DNA of 13,989 nucleotides from CAZUVM01 sp964623885 (GCA_964623885.1 CAZUVM010000103.1:1-13989); one strand, 5' to 3'; shown: positions 1-6,753, counted from the stretch's first letter. Numbers and translations: made by a program. Notes: generated by a model not told the origin, from the sequence alone.

Positions 1-478
1 CGTAGCCATGCAGCCAAAGGATGCCGTCCTCCGCCGGACACGAGAAGGTGTCTATGAAAAAACCGGTTCCCCCGAGCAGGATGTTGGCGGCGCCCTTCAC
101 TCGCGAGAAGGTGTAATCCACTTTGTCCGTGGCGGCCAGCCATTGATGTTCCCGCACGTCGATGCCCATGCCTGCTTTCAGGTGCAGCGCAAACACGTGC
201 CCCACCCCGTCGCGGCTGAAGGCAATTCTCCCGGGACCTTTGGCACCGGTCAGCAGAAACGGCATTCCGGCGAGCATGCGCTTAAAAGCGCCTTTCATCG
301 GATGCAGCGCGATGGCCACCGCCGGGTCTTTCCAAAGCAGGATGTGATGCTCGAAATAAACCCCCGTGTGGCTCAGCTCCAGATGCAGAGCAGGCACGAG
401 TTCGCCTTCGATGTGGTAAGTAACGCCGCCAAACGTTTCGTTTTGGGCCACGGTGGGCAATTGGGTGGGAACAGGCAT
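1..478 (-). CDS. AIM24 family protein, C-terminus cut off by window edge
   Basis: An open frame runs on the minus strand from ATG at 478 to the window edge without a stop, giving the first 159 residues. The translation reads MPVPTQLPTVAQNETFGGVT at the start and contains GPGRIAFSRDGVGHVFALHL in the middle. It ends in GGTGFFIDTFSCPAEDGILWLHGY. The Gly-rich GG-G-FF segment followed by a G-L-LHGYG-type end is the pattern I associate with AIM24/DUF124 (TIGR00266-like) beta-rich proteins, and their usual length of about 230-280 residues would leave roughly 80-100 residues outside the window. The molecular role in bacteria is not established. No signal peptide or membrane segment is visible. There is no Shine-Dalgarno motif upstream of 478; the start was chosen as the first ATG of the conserved frame. 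The gene is divergent from the small propeller gene at 637. Family call is fairly confident; function is unknown. Confidence 0.75.
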   Translation of the reverse strand, partial: MPVPTQLPTVAQNETFGGVTYHIEGELVPALHLELSHTGVYFEHHILLWKDPAVAIALHPMKGAFKRMLAGMPFLLTGAKGPGRIAFSRDGVGHVFALHLKAGMGIDVREHQWLAATDKVDYTFSRVKGAANILLGGTGFFIDTFSCPAEDGILWLHGY

Positions 479-576
479 AATGATCTAAACTTAATGGGGT
501 CATGTGAACCTCGCACTCAAGCTCCGTCAACTCGAAAGCTGGCAGCGTTTGTAATGGTCCAAATGCTGGCAGCTAC

Positions 577-582
577 TATAAA
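577..582 (+). promoter_or_regulatory. possible -10 element for the small propeller gene
   Basis: TATAAA lies in the divergent intergenic region 479-636, 54 bases before the ATG at 637. It matches five of six positions of the sigma-70 -10 consensus. No convincing -35 is seen at the proper spacing, so this is weak. On the opposite strand a TTGACG (complement of 525-530) could be the -35 for the AIM24 gene, but its -10 is poor. Confidence 0.25.
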
Positions 583-636
583 CCGCAAAACGCTTTCTAA
601 TCGTTACTAACTACGAAAACTGGGAAGCTGAACGCG

Positions 637-981
637 ATGGACAACCTGAATACTATGAAAACCACACAATTAGTCTTCGTCGGCATCAGAGGTTCGGTCA
701 TTGCGTTAAACCGCGTTACGGGGCAGCAAGTTTGGGCAACCCATCTCAAAGGCTTCGGCTTCGTCAATGTTGTTTTGCAAGACGAGGCAGTGCTGGCTTC
801 CTGTAACGGGGAGGTTTTCTGCCTGGACCCGCTTACCGGCGTCGGGATGTGGCACAACCCGCTCAAGGGCTTTGGCACGGGGTTGGCTACGATAGCAACA
901 GCGGAAACAAGCCAAGGCGGGAATGCGACGATGCTCGTTGAGAAGCGGCGTCGCGACGAGCAGGCGGCAGCCTCGGGGTAG
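637..981 (+). CDS. small PQQ-binding-like (two-blade) beta-propeller repeat protein
   Basis: A 114-residue protein made essentially of two degenerate propeller repeats. GSVIALNRVTGQQVWATHLKGFGF is followed about 40 residues later by a matching unit beginning GEVFCLDPLTGVGMW and ending LKGFGT. The pattern 'G-x-V-x-x-L-[ND]-x-x-TG-x-x-x-W' is the signature of PQQ/BamB-like (WD40-like) blades. Whole PQQ propellers have 7-8 blades, so this protein cannot close a ring alone; it either oligomerises or is a remnant. The last 20 residues (EKRRRDEQAAASG) are charged and disordered-looking. It has no signal peptide, so it is probably cytoplasmic. The ATG at 637 has only GGGAAG 11 bases upstream; ATG at 655 (MKTTQLV) is an alternative start. 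It converges with recF, 22 bases away. Function is unknown. Confidence 0.7.
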   Translation: MDNLNTMKTTQLVFVGIRGSVIALNRVTGQQVWATHLKGFGFVNVVLQDEAVLASCNGEVFCLDPLTGVGMWHNPLKGFGTGLATIATAETSQGGNATMLVEKRRRDEQAAASG

Positions 982-1003
982 TTGTTGCCGCGACGGCGAA
1001 GGC

Positions 1004-2086
1004 TCATAGTCTGCCAAGATTACCAGCGTGAACGCTCCAGCGCTGGGCGCCGCGGCTGAGTTCATCGGGCCAGTTCTGTTCGGTCGCGGTCATAAAGACC
1101 TGGCCATGCGCTTGCCGGGCACGCTCGAGCAGTGGGAGCAGGCCCGCCCGCCGGCCGGCGTCCAACTCGCCCATGATATCGTCGATCAGCAGCACAGGCG
1201 GAGTGCCGTGCAGGGCGGTCAGATACTCCGCCTGGGCGATTTTGAGAGCGATGGACAGCGTGCGTTTTTGACCTTCGCTGCCGAACTGAACAGCCGGGCG
1301 GTCATTGAGCAGGAGTTGAAGTTCATCGCGATGCGGGCCCACCAGCGTCGCGCGATAGACTCGCTCGCGGGAATGGCATTGGGCCAGTTCGACGGCGAAA
1401 TCATTTTTAACGCTGGGGGCATATTGAAACTGCACATTCTCCGGGCTTTTGGCGATGCTCTCGCAGGCCTGGCGAACCAGCGGCGCGAACCGCGGGACCA
1501 ATTCGCGCCGTAACCGCGTGATCTGGGAACCGGCAGCAATCAGTTCGCGGGAAAAACCTTCCAGCGCCACCGGATCGTAGACTGGTTGTTTGAGCAAGGC
1601 GTTGCGCGACCGGAGCGCCTGGACGTAACGCTGAAGCAGCGGCAGATAGGTTGCATAAGTCTGCGAAAGCAGCAAATCCAGGAAGCGGTGGCGGGCGCGC
1701 GCGGGACCCTTAACCAGCAGCAGGTCTTCCGTGCAGAATACCACGGTGCGAATCACGCCGAGGTAATCGGTCAGTTTACGCACAGGCCGCGCGTCCAGGT
1801 TCAGGGTGCGTTCGCGGAGCGACCAATACATCTTGGTCTCATGCTGTCCTTGACCAACAATCCGGCTGCCGACGAAGTAGCCCTTTTGACCATGGCGCAC
1901 CAGTTGGGCGCTGCCCACGCCACGGAACGAACGCAGGGTGGCAATCAGGTAGATGGCTTCGAGGATGTTGGTCTTACCCTGAGCGTTATCCCCGAGCAGC
2001 AGGTGGAAGCCGGGCTCGAACTCGGCCTCCAACCTCCGGTAGTTCCGGAAGTCCAACAGCCGCAGATACGCGAGGTGCACGGTCAT
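1004..2086 (-). CDS. recF: DNA replication/repair protein RecF
   Basis: A 360-residue RecF, full length for the family (about 350-370). RecF is an ABC/SMC-type ATPase that binds gapped DNA and, with RecO and RecR, loads RecA in recombinational repair and the SOS response. It acts in the cytoplasm. Visible motifs: the N-terminal YLRLLDFRNYRRLE strand; Walker A GDNAQGKTN at 32-40; GPHRDE at 250-255; the ABC signature FGSEGQKRT at 268-276; and Walker B VLLIDDIMGELD at 298-309. In many bacteria recF sits between dnaN and gyrB near the origin. Here it does not: neighbours are a porin and a small propeller protein, so it is a relocated, stand-alone gene. No Shine-Dalgarno motif precedes the ATG at 2086. 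An overlapping ATG four bases upstream (2090) is out of frame. Confidence 0.97.
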   Translation of the reverse strand: MTVHLAYLRLLDFRNYRRLEAEFEPGFHLLLGDNAQGKTNILEAIYLIATLRSFRGVGSAQLVRHGQKGYFVGSRIVGQGQHETKMYWSLRERTLNLDARPVRKLTDYLGVIRTVVFCTEDLLLVKGPARARHRFLDLLLSQTYATYLPLLQRYVQALRSRNALLKQPVYDPVALEGFSRELIAAGSQITRLRRELVPRFAPLVRQACESIAKSPENVQFQYAPSVKNDFAVELAQCHSRERVYRATLVGPHRDELQLLLNDRPAVQFGSEGQKRTLSIALKIAQAEYLTALHGTPPVLLIDDIMGELDAGRRAGLLPLLERARQAHGQVFMTATEQNWPDELSRGAQRWSVHAGNLGRL

Positions 2087-2131
2087 TCATTTGCCACAAA
2101 CACGCGCGGAAGGACACGAAAAGTTGGGATG

Positions 2132-2165
2132 AAAAAGCCCCCGACGCCACACGCGCCGGGGGCTT
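2132..2165 (-). terminator. intrinsic terminator of porin 1
   Basis: On the minus strand AAGCCCCCG pairs with CGGGGGCTT (arms at 2135-2143 and 2157-2165), with an inner CGC/GCG extension and a short loop. The stem is followed directly by a run of five T (2136-2132). It lies about 20 bases after the porin stop at 2187 and just before recF (start 2086), so recF is probably transcribed from its own promoter or by leak-through. Confidence 0.9.
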
Positions 2166-2186
2166 GCAAGGAAGTAGCAGAAACGA

Positions 2187-3413
2187 TCAGAATTTGTAGG
2201 CGATGTCAGCCAGCAGAATATAGCTGTTGCTCGCCGTGCCCGCGCCCACAACCGTCCCGCCGTAAGCATTGGAGTCATCAGCTGCGTGATCCCAGCGGAA
2301 CTCGAGCCGGCTCAGGACGTTTTTCCAAAGGTCGTATTGGAGGGTGGCGGTCGCCTCAAACACTTTGGTGGCCATAAAGGCAGAAGTCTTGTCGGACCAG
2401 GCATACTCGCCTCGTCCATAAATGCTGAGCTTTTCAGTGAGCTGGTAAGACACGTAAAGACCGATAACATCGGCATAAGATGAGGTGTCCGCAGTCAATG
2501 GTTGTTTGCTCACGCCGGCGTAATCGTAGGCGATGCCCGCCTTGAGCCCGGTGACCGGGGTGTTAAAGGTAGCGCCGACATAGAAACTGGTCTGGTCCGC
2601 CGCGGTACCTGCGGCGGGTGAGCCGGCATTGAAACCATTGATGATGCAGCCGGAGATGGTGGAGCCACCGAGCACACCCCAATTGGTGGGAGCTGTGAAG
2701 GTAATCGATCCCATGTAGGTCTTATATGACTCCGCCTTGGGACCTTCGCCGCCAGCCGCCGAAGTAGTGCCAAAGAGAAACGCGCGGCCATTGATCGTCG
2801 AGCCGTAGGTATTGGCAACGCCGGCCGATGCCGAGAACATATCGTTAAACTGATAGCTGGCCAGAAGGCCGGTATGGGTAGTCGGCTCGACTGTGTAGCC
2901 GTAGGATCGGGTGACGTTGGGATTATTGATCGATTCAAAGACTTCGTAGCCGATGATGGTGTCCCAAACGCCGAGTTTCAGATCCAGGCCGTTGCCCAAC
3001 GGAGCATGCAACGCGACGTAGGCCTGCTTTACACCAAAATCACCCGAGGTACCGGAAGACTGTGTTCCCAAGCCGCCGACGATGTTGGCATCGGGGCCGG
3101 CGAGGAGGTCGACTTTGTAACCGGCACCCCAGTGATCGGCAGCATCGACCGGTTTTTCGACCGTGAGCTTGACAACGTTCAGGTTAAAACCGTCCGCTTT
3201 GCCGGGACCACCGAAAGCATAGTTGGGAACATTGGCGTTACCGGTGCCCATGTTCCACTGCGCGGAGGTATCCACGTACCCGCTCAGCGTGGTTGAACTG
3301 AGAGCAGTCAACACCGAGCTGGGTTTCTCCTCCGCCCGCATGGCGACGGGCAGGTTTATTAGCCCGGCGCTCAGCAGTCCAAACGTCCACGGATTACACT
3401 TCAACATTTTCAT
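2187..3413 (-). CDS. outer-membrane beta-barrel porin (BBP2/OmpL-like), copy 1
   Basis: A 408-residue protein with a Sec signal peptide (residues 1-27, cleavage likely after AMRA before EEKPSS). A barrel of alternating amphipathic strands follows, and it ends in the outer-membrane signature ILLADIAYKF with terminal Phe for BAM recognition. The start of the mature protein, ALSSTTLSGYVDTSAQWNMG, and the later GFNLNVVKLTVEKPVDAADHW and AYVALHAPLGNGLDLKLGVW match the putative beta-barrel porin-2 (OmpL-like, PF07642) style common in Verrucomicrobiota and Planctomycetota. It presumably forms a diffusion channel for small solutes; the substrate is unknown. It is a close paralogue of the porin at 3779-5041 over the whole length. 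Two in-frame ATGs (3413 and 3407) are possible starts; neither has a Shine-Dalgarno motif. It ends at a strong terminator. Confidence 0.88.
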   Translation of the reverse strand: MKMLKCNPWTFGLLSAGLINLPVAMRAEEKPSSVLTALSSTTLSGYVDTSAQWNMGTGNANVPNYAFGGPGKADGFNLNVVKLTVEKPVDAADHWGAGYKVDLLAGPDANIVGGLGTQSSGTSGDFGVKQAYVALHAPLGNGLDLKLGVWDTIIGYEVFESINNPNVTRSYGYTVEPTTHTGLLASYQFNDMFSASAGVANTYGSTINGRAFLFGTTSAAGGEGPKAESYKTYMGSITFTAPTNWGVLGGSTISGCIINGFNAGSPAAGTAADQTSFYVGATFNTPVTGLKAGIAYDYAGVSKQPLTADTSSYADVIGLYVSYQLTEKLSIYGRGEYAWSDKTSAFMATKVFEATATLQYDLWKNVLSRLEFRWDHAADDSNAYGGTVVGAGTASNSYILLADIAYKF

Positions 3414-3489
3414 ATAGGTTAAGGTTGGTTCTCGTCACGGCACGCTCCGACAAGGGTCGGCACGAAAGCAGGTGACAGTAATGGGGCGA

Positions 3490-3517
3490 GGCTAGGCACG
3501 TGCTGTGCCAAATAGCC
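3490..3517 (-). promoter_or_regulatory. dyad containing a sigma-54-like -24/-12 promoter for porin 1
   Basis: On the minus strand TGGCAC starts at 3510 and a GC dinucleotide at 3497-3496 lies 12 bases further on. This gives TGGCAC-N5-GTGC against the sigma-54 consensus TGGCAC-N5-TTGC: the invariant GG and GC are both present and correctly spaced. Transcription would start near 3484 and leave a leader of about 70 bases. The same bases form a strong inverted repeat: GGCAC-N5-GTGCC, extended by GGCTA/TAGCC with a three-base bulge. The element may therefore instead be an operator or RNA hairpin. No activator gene or upstream activator site is recognised here. Confidence 0.4.
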
Positions 3518-3730
3518 TGGTAATTTACAAGACTTTGCGGGCGAGAATGTTGGAAGATTTTCGATTTAAAGGCGCTAACTAATCCGCGTTGTTTTTTATC
3601 CCGATTGCGCAAAAAACCACAGCGCATTGCATTGGCGCCAAGACCGAACATTTGGAAGACCAGAATCTGAAATATCAATGCCCAATTGGCCAGCATAAGT
3701 ATCGGGGATGGGGCTCATTATCAGAGCAAC

Positions 3731-3759
3731 AAAAAACCCCTCCCAGGAACCGGGAGGGG
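3731..3759 (-). terminator. intrinsic terminator of porin 2
   Basis: CCCCTCCC (3737-3744) pairs with GGGAGGGG (3752-3759) around a seven-base loop. Read on the minus strand it is followed immediately by six T (3736-3731). It lies 20 bases after the stop codon of the second porin. This separates the two porins into independent transcripts. Confidence 0.92.
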
Positions 3760-3778
3760 GTGTAGTAAATATAAAAGG

Positions 3779-5041
3779 TTAGAACTTATAGATAATATTC
3801 GCTGCCAGCATGTAAGCATTCGACCGATTCGGTCCTTCGGTGTTTGCGTCGACACCGCCGAAGGCCATGCCGTGCTCGCTGTGATCCCAACGAAACTCAA
3901 TGCGGCTCAATACGTTTTTCCACAAGTCGTACTGGACGGTGGCGGTGACCGCATAGAGGGCGTTGTTCAGCACATCGCCACCAAGAGAGCCAGGGGCGAT
4001 CGGGCCGGGAGCCGAAGCCAGGAATGCCGGGTTATCCACGTCACCCGTGCCATACTCAACACGGCCATGGAAGCTGAGTTTCTCAGTAGCCTGATACGAT
4101 GCATAGCCTGCGATGGTCCAGATTTCGCCTTCGGTCTTGGTCCCGGCGAGGATGCCTGAATTAGGCGTTGTATTCGCATGGAGCAAGTCCCAGGCAGCGC
4201 CCAGTCGTAAGCCGGTGACCGGTGTGGCGATGGTTGCCCCGACGTAAGCATTCAGTTCAGGCGCGGCAAAGCCGGAGCCCAGCATGCTATTGTTGAAACC
4301 ATTGACGACGCCGCCATAGAGGGTCGAGCCCGAGAGGAATCCAAGGCTGTCAGGCGCGGTCACCGCGATAGAGCCCATATAAGTCTTATACGACTCAGAA
4401 TAAGGATTCGTGGTCTGGACTGGTGCAAAGGCGCGGCCGTTGATTACGGGTCCCATGGTATTCGCCACGCCGACCGATGCGCTCACGAGGTCGCTGAAAC
4501 GATAGCTGGCCAAAACGCCAGTGTGTGTTTGCGGCTCGATTGAGTGGCCGTAGGAGCGCGTGTAATTGGGGTTGTTCGGCGATTCAACCGATTCATAACC
4601 CAGCACGCTGTCAAAAACACCGACCTTCCAATCGAGGCCGTTGCCGACCGGCATACGCAACGCGACGTAGGCTTGCCGGATGGCGAAATCCCCATGAACC
4701 CCCGTCGACACGGTGTTCAGGGTATTGGCGTCCGGACCAGCCCACAGGTCAACGCGATAGCCGGCCGCCCATTCGGATTCATCCAAGGGCTTTTCAATGC
4801 GCAATTGGACCACATCCAGGTTGAAACCGTCCGCCTTGCTTGGCGAATTGAATTTATACGGCGCCACGAAGGTGTTCCCAGTGCCGGGGTTCCACTGCAT
4901 CGATGTGTCCACATAGCCGCTCAAAGTCGTAGAAGAGAGCGCCGTCATGACGGTGCTCGCCTTCTCCTCGGCTTTGGCAGCGGACGCGAGGCTGACTACC
5001 CCTACGGCAGCCAGCGCAACTGTCCATTTATTAAACTTCAT
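3779..5041 (-). CDS. outer-membrane beta-barrel porin (BBP2/OmpL-like), copy 2
   Basis: A 420-residue paralogue of the porin at 2187-3413. Residues 1-24 are a signal peptide (lysines, hydrophobic AALAAVGVVSLAS, cleavage after AKA before EEKAST). The mature N-terminus ALSSTTLSGYVDTSMQWNPG is nearly identical to copy 1. Shared landmarks run throughout: KADGFNLDVVQLRIEKP, AYVALRMPVGNGLDWKVGV, NPNYTRSYGHSIEPQTHTG, ESYKTYMGSI, and LQ/VQYDLWKNVLSR-EFRWDH near the end. The C-terminus MLAANIIYKF carries the terminal Phe. Copies differ mainly in loop-like Gly/Ala/Asn/Pro-rich insertions, as expected if surface loops diverged after a tandem duplication. It presumably forms a trimeric or monomeric channel in the outer membrane; the solute is unknown. 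Unlike copy 1 it has a strong ribosome binding site, suggesting higher translation. Confidence 0.9.
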   Translation of the reverse strand: MKFNKWTVALAAVGVVSLASAAKAEEKASTVMTALSSTTLSGYVDTSMQWNPGTGNTFVAPYKFNSPSKADGFNLDVVQLRIEKPLDESEWAAGYRVDLWAGPDANTLNTVSTGVHGDFAIRQAYVALRMPVGNGLDWKVGVFDSVLGYESVESPNNPNYTRSYGHSIEPQTHTGVLASYRFSDLVSASVGVANTMGPVINGRAFAPVQTTNPYSESYKTYMGSIAVTAPDSLGFLSGSTLYGGVVNGFNNSMLGSGFAAPELNAYVGATIATPVTGLRLGAAWDLLHANTTPNSGILAGTKTEGEIWTIAGYASYQATEKLSFHGRVEYGTGDVDNPAFLASAPGPIAPGSLGGDVLNNALYAVTATVQYDLWKNVLSRIEFRWDHSEHGMAFGGVDANTEGPNRSNAYMLAANIIYKF

Positions 5042-5045
5042 CAGT

Positions 5046-5051
5046 TCCTCC
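5046..5051 (-). promoter_or_regulatory. strong ribosome binding site of porin 2
   Basis: GGAGGA on the minus strand, four bases before the ATG at 5041. It fixes the start. Most other genes in the window lack such a motif, so it stands out and hints that this porin is abundant. Confidence 0.85.
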
Positions 5052-5095
5052 GATCTTTGTTACTGTTCTAGTTTCCGTCTAATTTTGCATTTAGT

Positions 5096-5134
5096 GAGGG
5101 CAAAACCGGTCTGCCCTCGCACCAAAACCGGTGC
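5096..5134 (-). promoter_or_regulatory. nested direct and inverted repeats upstream of porin 2
   Basis: CAAAACCGGT occurs twice, at 5101-5110 and 5123-5132. The copies are 22 bases apart, close to two DNA turns. Each copy lies in its own dyad: GAGGGCA-N9-TGCCCTC (5096-5118) and GCACC-N6-GGTGC (5119-5134). The block is 55-93 bases before the porin 2 start, a normal place for an operator or for a structured leader. The repeats and pairing are directly seen; the regulatory role is inferred. Confidence 0.5.
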
Positions 5135-5258
5135 CTTAGCCGCCATACATAGGGAAAAGCCCTTTGGTTGACAACATGTTTTTTTCCCAATTCGGGTCAG
5201 GGTTTGTACTAAGTTGAGGCACAAGAACGGTTTGGAATGATGGAAAAGCGTCCGAGCA

Positions 5259-5369
5259 GGTCAAAGACCGACGCTGGTGCAGGCTTTGTCCGCGACCGGC
5301 AGGAGGCGCAAAGCATTACGGGGAACAATCCATAGGGTGGTTCTCACCCGAGCTTTGGAACAAAGGCTG
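5259..5369 (+). ncRNA. candidate structured leader or small RNA (unproven)
   Basis: Four short hairpins follow each other. GGTC-AAA-GACC is at 5259-5269. GCTTTG (5283-5288) pairs with CAAAGC (5309-5314). GGGTG-N5-CACCC is at 5335-5349. CTTTG-GAA-CAAAG is at 5353-5365. CAAAG occurs three times and CTTTG twice within the block, so alternative pairings are possible, as in switching leaders. It precedes the GspF gene by about 140 bases. It matches no RNA family I can name; short stems arise by chance in GC-rich DNA, so confidence is low. Confidence 0.2.
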
Positions 5370-5505
5370 CTTGCGTAAGGCCATCGACATGTTACTTGCC
5401 AGGTTTGATAACGGCCAAGTGGTTGACTTTGTGGCCCTCCGGTATGGAGCGGTGCGCAGACATACCCGCTCGTCCGGATCCACCCCGCACCCAACCTGAT
5501 ATCTT

Positions 5506-6717
5506 ATGGCCTCATACGCTTATGTTGCACGCGAAACAGCTACGGGCCGCGAGATTCGCAGTTCGGTCGAAGCAGCCAACGAACAGGCGGCAATAGCCGC
5601 GCTGCTCAACCGCAACCTGCTGGTAGTCTCGATTCAGGAAAAGCTTGGGAAAAAAGGCAAGACGAGTGGCGGCCGGGTGGCTTTGATGGACCTGGTCGTT
5701 TTTACGCGGCAGCTCGCAACGATGATCGATGCCGGTTTGGCCATGGTCCAATCGCTGCAGGCGCTGGCGGAGCAAACGACCAGCAAAGTCATGCGCGACG
5801 TCATTAAGGATGTCTGCACCCGGGTGGAAGGCGGCGACAGTTTCTCGGAAGCGCTGCAAAAGCATCCGAAGGTATTCAGCCGGCTGTACGTCTGTATGGT
5901 TGCTGCCGGTGAGAAAGGCGGTTTGCTGGCAGAGATTCTGGCGCGGTTGGCAGTTTATCTTGAAAACGCAGCTCGGCTGCGAAAGAAGGTCAAGTCGGCG
6001 ATGATGTATCCTACGACGGTGACCATCGTCGCGATCTTGATCACGATTTTCCTGCTCGTCAAAGTTGTGCCGGTATTCGGCGAAATCTTTAAAAGCTTCG
6101 GCGCCGACCTGCCCGCGCCGACCCAATTCCTGATCAACGTAAGCCACATAGTGCAAAAATGGGTTTGGGTAATTGTCCTGGGGATGGGTGGTGGCGTTTA
6201 CGGCTGGTTTTATTTCATCAAAACGAAAAGCGGCCGGCAGCTATGGGACACTTATCGGATCAAATTGCCGATTTTTGGCAGCATTGCTCACAAGATTTGC
6301 CTGGCTCGTTTCACCCGAACGCTGGCGTCACTGGTTCGCAGCGGTGTGCCGATCCTGGAAGTGATGCAGATTGTTTCTCAGACCGTCGGCAATGTGGTGA
6401 TGGAGAAGGCGATTAAGACTGCCGCTTCGGACATCGAACGAGGCGAGAGCATCTCCATGGCTTTGGGCAAACATCCGATTTTTCCGACGATGATCCTCCG
6501 CATGGTGACTGCCGGTGAACAGACCGGCAAAATCGATAACATGCTGGAGCGTATTTCGGATTTCCTCGATGAAGAAATCGAGACGACTCTCTCCGGGTTG
6601 ACTTCGTTGATCGAGCCCATCCTGATTGTCTTCCTGGGCGTGGTCGTGGGCGGCATGGTGATTTGTATGTTCCTGCCCATCTTCAAAATGCCCGAAATCG
6701 TCAGCGGCAAGCGCTGA
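5506..6717 (+). CDS. type II secretion / type IV pilus inner-membrane platform protein (GspF/PilC family)
   Basis: A 403-residue polytopic inner-membrane protein, the usual length for GspF/PilC (about 400). It forms the platform that couples the cytoplasmic assembly/retraction ATPases to pilin or pseudopilin polymerisation. It opens with the family's YAYVARE-type strand. Two T2SSF repeats follow: residues 66-189 (FTRQLATMIDAGLAMVQSL…VAAGEKGG) and 269-391 (FTRTLASLVRSGVPILEVM…TAGEQTG). Hydrophobic segments lie at about 168-190, 218-240 and 370-392. The in-frame TGA just upstream makes ATG 5506 the first possible start; no Shine-Dalgarno is present. Unusually, no GspE/PilB or PilT ATPase gene accompanies it. 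Sequence alone does not separate GspF from PilC. It converges with the flippase gene, 36 bases away. Confidence 0.94.
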   Translation: MASYAYVARETATGREIRSSVEAANEQAAIAALLNRNLLVVSIQEKLGKKGKTSGGRVALMDLVVFTRQLATMIDAGLAMVQSLQALAEQTTSKVMRDVIKDVCTRVEGGDSFSEALQKHPKVFSRLYVCMVAAGEKGGLLAEILARLAVYLENAARLRKKVKSAMMYPTTVTIVAILITIFLLVKVVPVFGEIFKSFGADLPAPTQFLINVSHIVQKWVWVIVLGMGGGVYGWFYFIKTKSGRQLWDTYRIKLPIFGSIAHKICLARFTRTLASLVRSGVPILEVMQIVSQTVGNVVMEKAIKTAASDIERGESISMALGKHPIFPTMILRMVTAGEQTGKIDNMLERISDFLDEEIETTLSGLTSLIEPILIVFLGVVVGGMVICMFLPIFKMPEIVSGKR

Positions 6718-6753
6718 CCGAGCCAAAACTGGCGGCCGAAAAGCGAAGCTGAA

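Larger units (their letters stand above)
3414..3778. other. intergenic region between the two porins
   Basis: 365 bases with no gene I can support. It holds, from the porin 1 side, a dyad with a sigma-54-like element (3490-3517). A short direct repeat of the GGCACG kind lies at 3439-3444 and 3459-3464. The terminator of porin 2 is at 3731-3759. A 100-codon open frame on the minus strand (3394-3696) overlaps the porin start and has no ribosome binding site, family likeness or porin-like codon pattern. I treat it as leader DNA. Confidence 0.6.
5042..5505. other. 464-base intergenic region between porin 2 and the GspF gene
   Basis: No gene is supported. The left part (5042-5134) is the porin 2 leader/operator region. 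The right part (5218-5499) is open in the same frame as the downstream GspF gene but ends at TGA (5497-5499), seven bases before that gene's ATG. It has no usable start before 5389, and its translation (…ELWNKGCLRKAIDMLLARFD…) matches nothing I know. A 31-codon frame at 5240-5335 also looks accidental. A cluster of small hairpins occupies 5259-5369 (listed separately). A TTGACA at 5168-5173 (plus strand) lacks a matching -10. Confidence 0.55.

Noticed and set aside
8..610. A 200-codon plus-strand open frame at the left edge
   Set aside because: It is antisense to the AIM24 frame, whose Gly-rich motifs are recognisable; the plus translation resembles nothing.
1586..2377. A 263-codon plus-strand open frame opposite recF and the end of porin 1
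   Set aside because: Antisense shadow: it spans the start of recF, the terminator and the porin C-terminus.
3394..3696. A 100-codon minus-strand open frame between the porins
   Set aside because: It overlaps the porin 1 start, has no ribosome binding site, and covers the dyad/promoter region; composition is not protein-like.
5168..5196. TTGACA as a plus-strand -35 for a promoter toward the GspF gene
   Set aside because: The hexamer is perfect, but at 16-18 bases there is no -10 (TTCGGG at 17).
5259..5350. Cyclic-di-GMP-I or cobalamin riboswitch before the GspF gene
   Set aside because: GCAAAGC and a later CGGGG-AAC stretch recall the c-di-GMP-I pattern, but the paired GGCAAACC/GACGCAAAGCC segments and the GNRA/receptor helices are missing. 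No cobalamin box is present.
5261..5494. A 77-codon minus-strand open frame
   Set aside because: It lies in the gene-free stretch, has no ribosome binding site and no family likeness.
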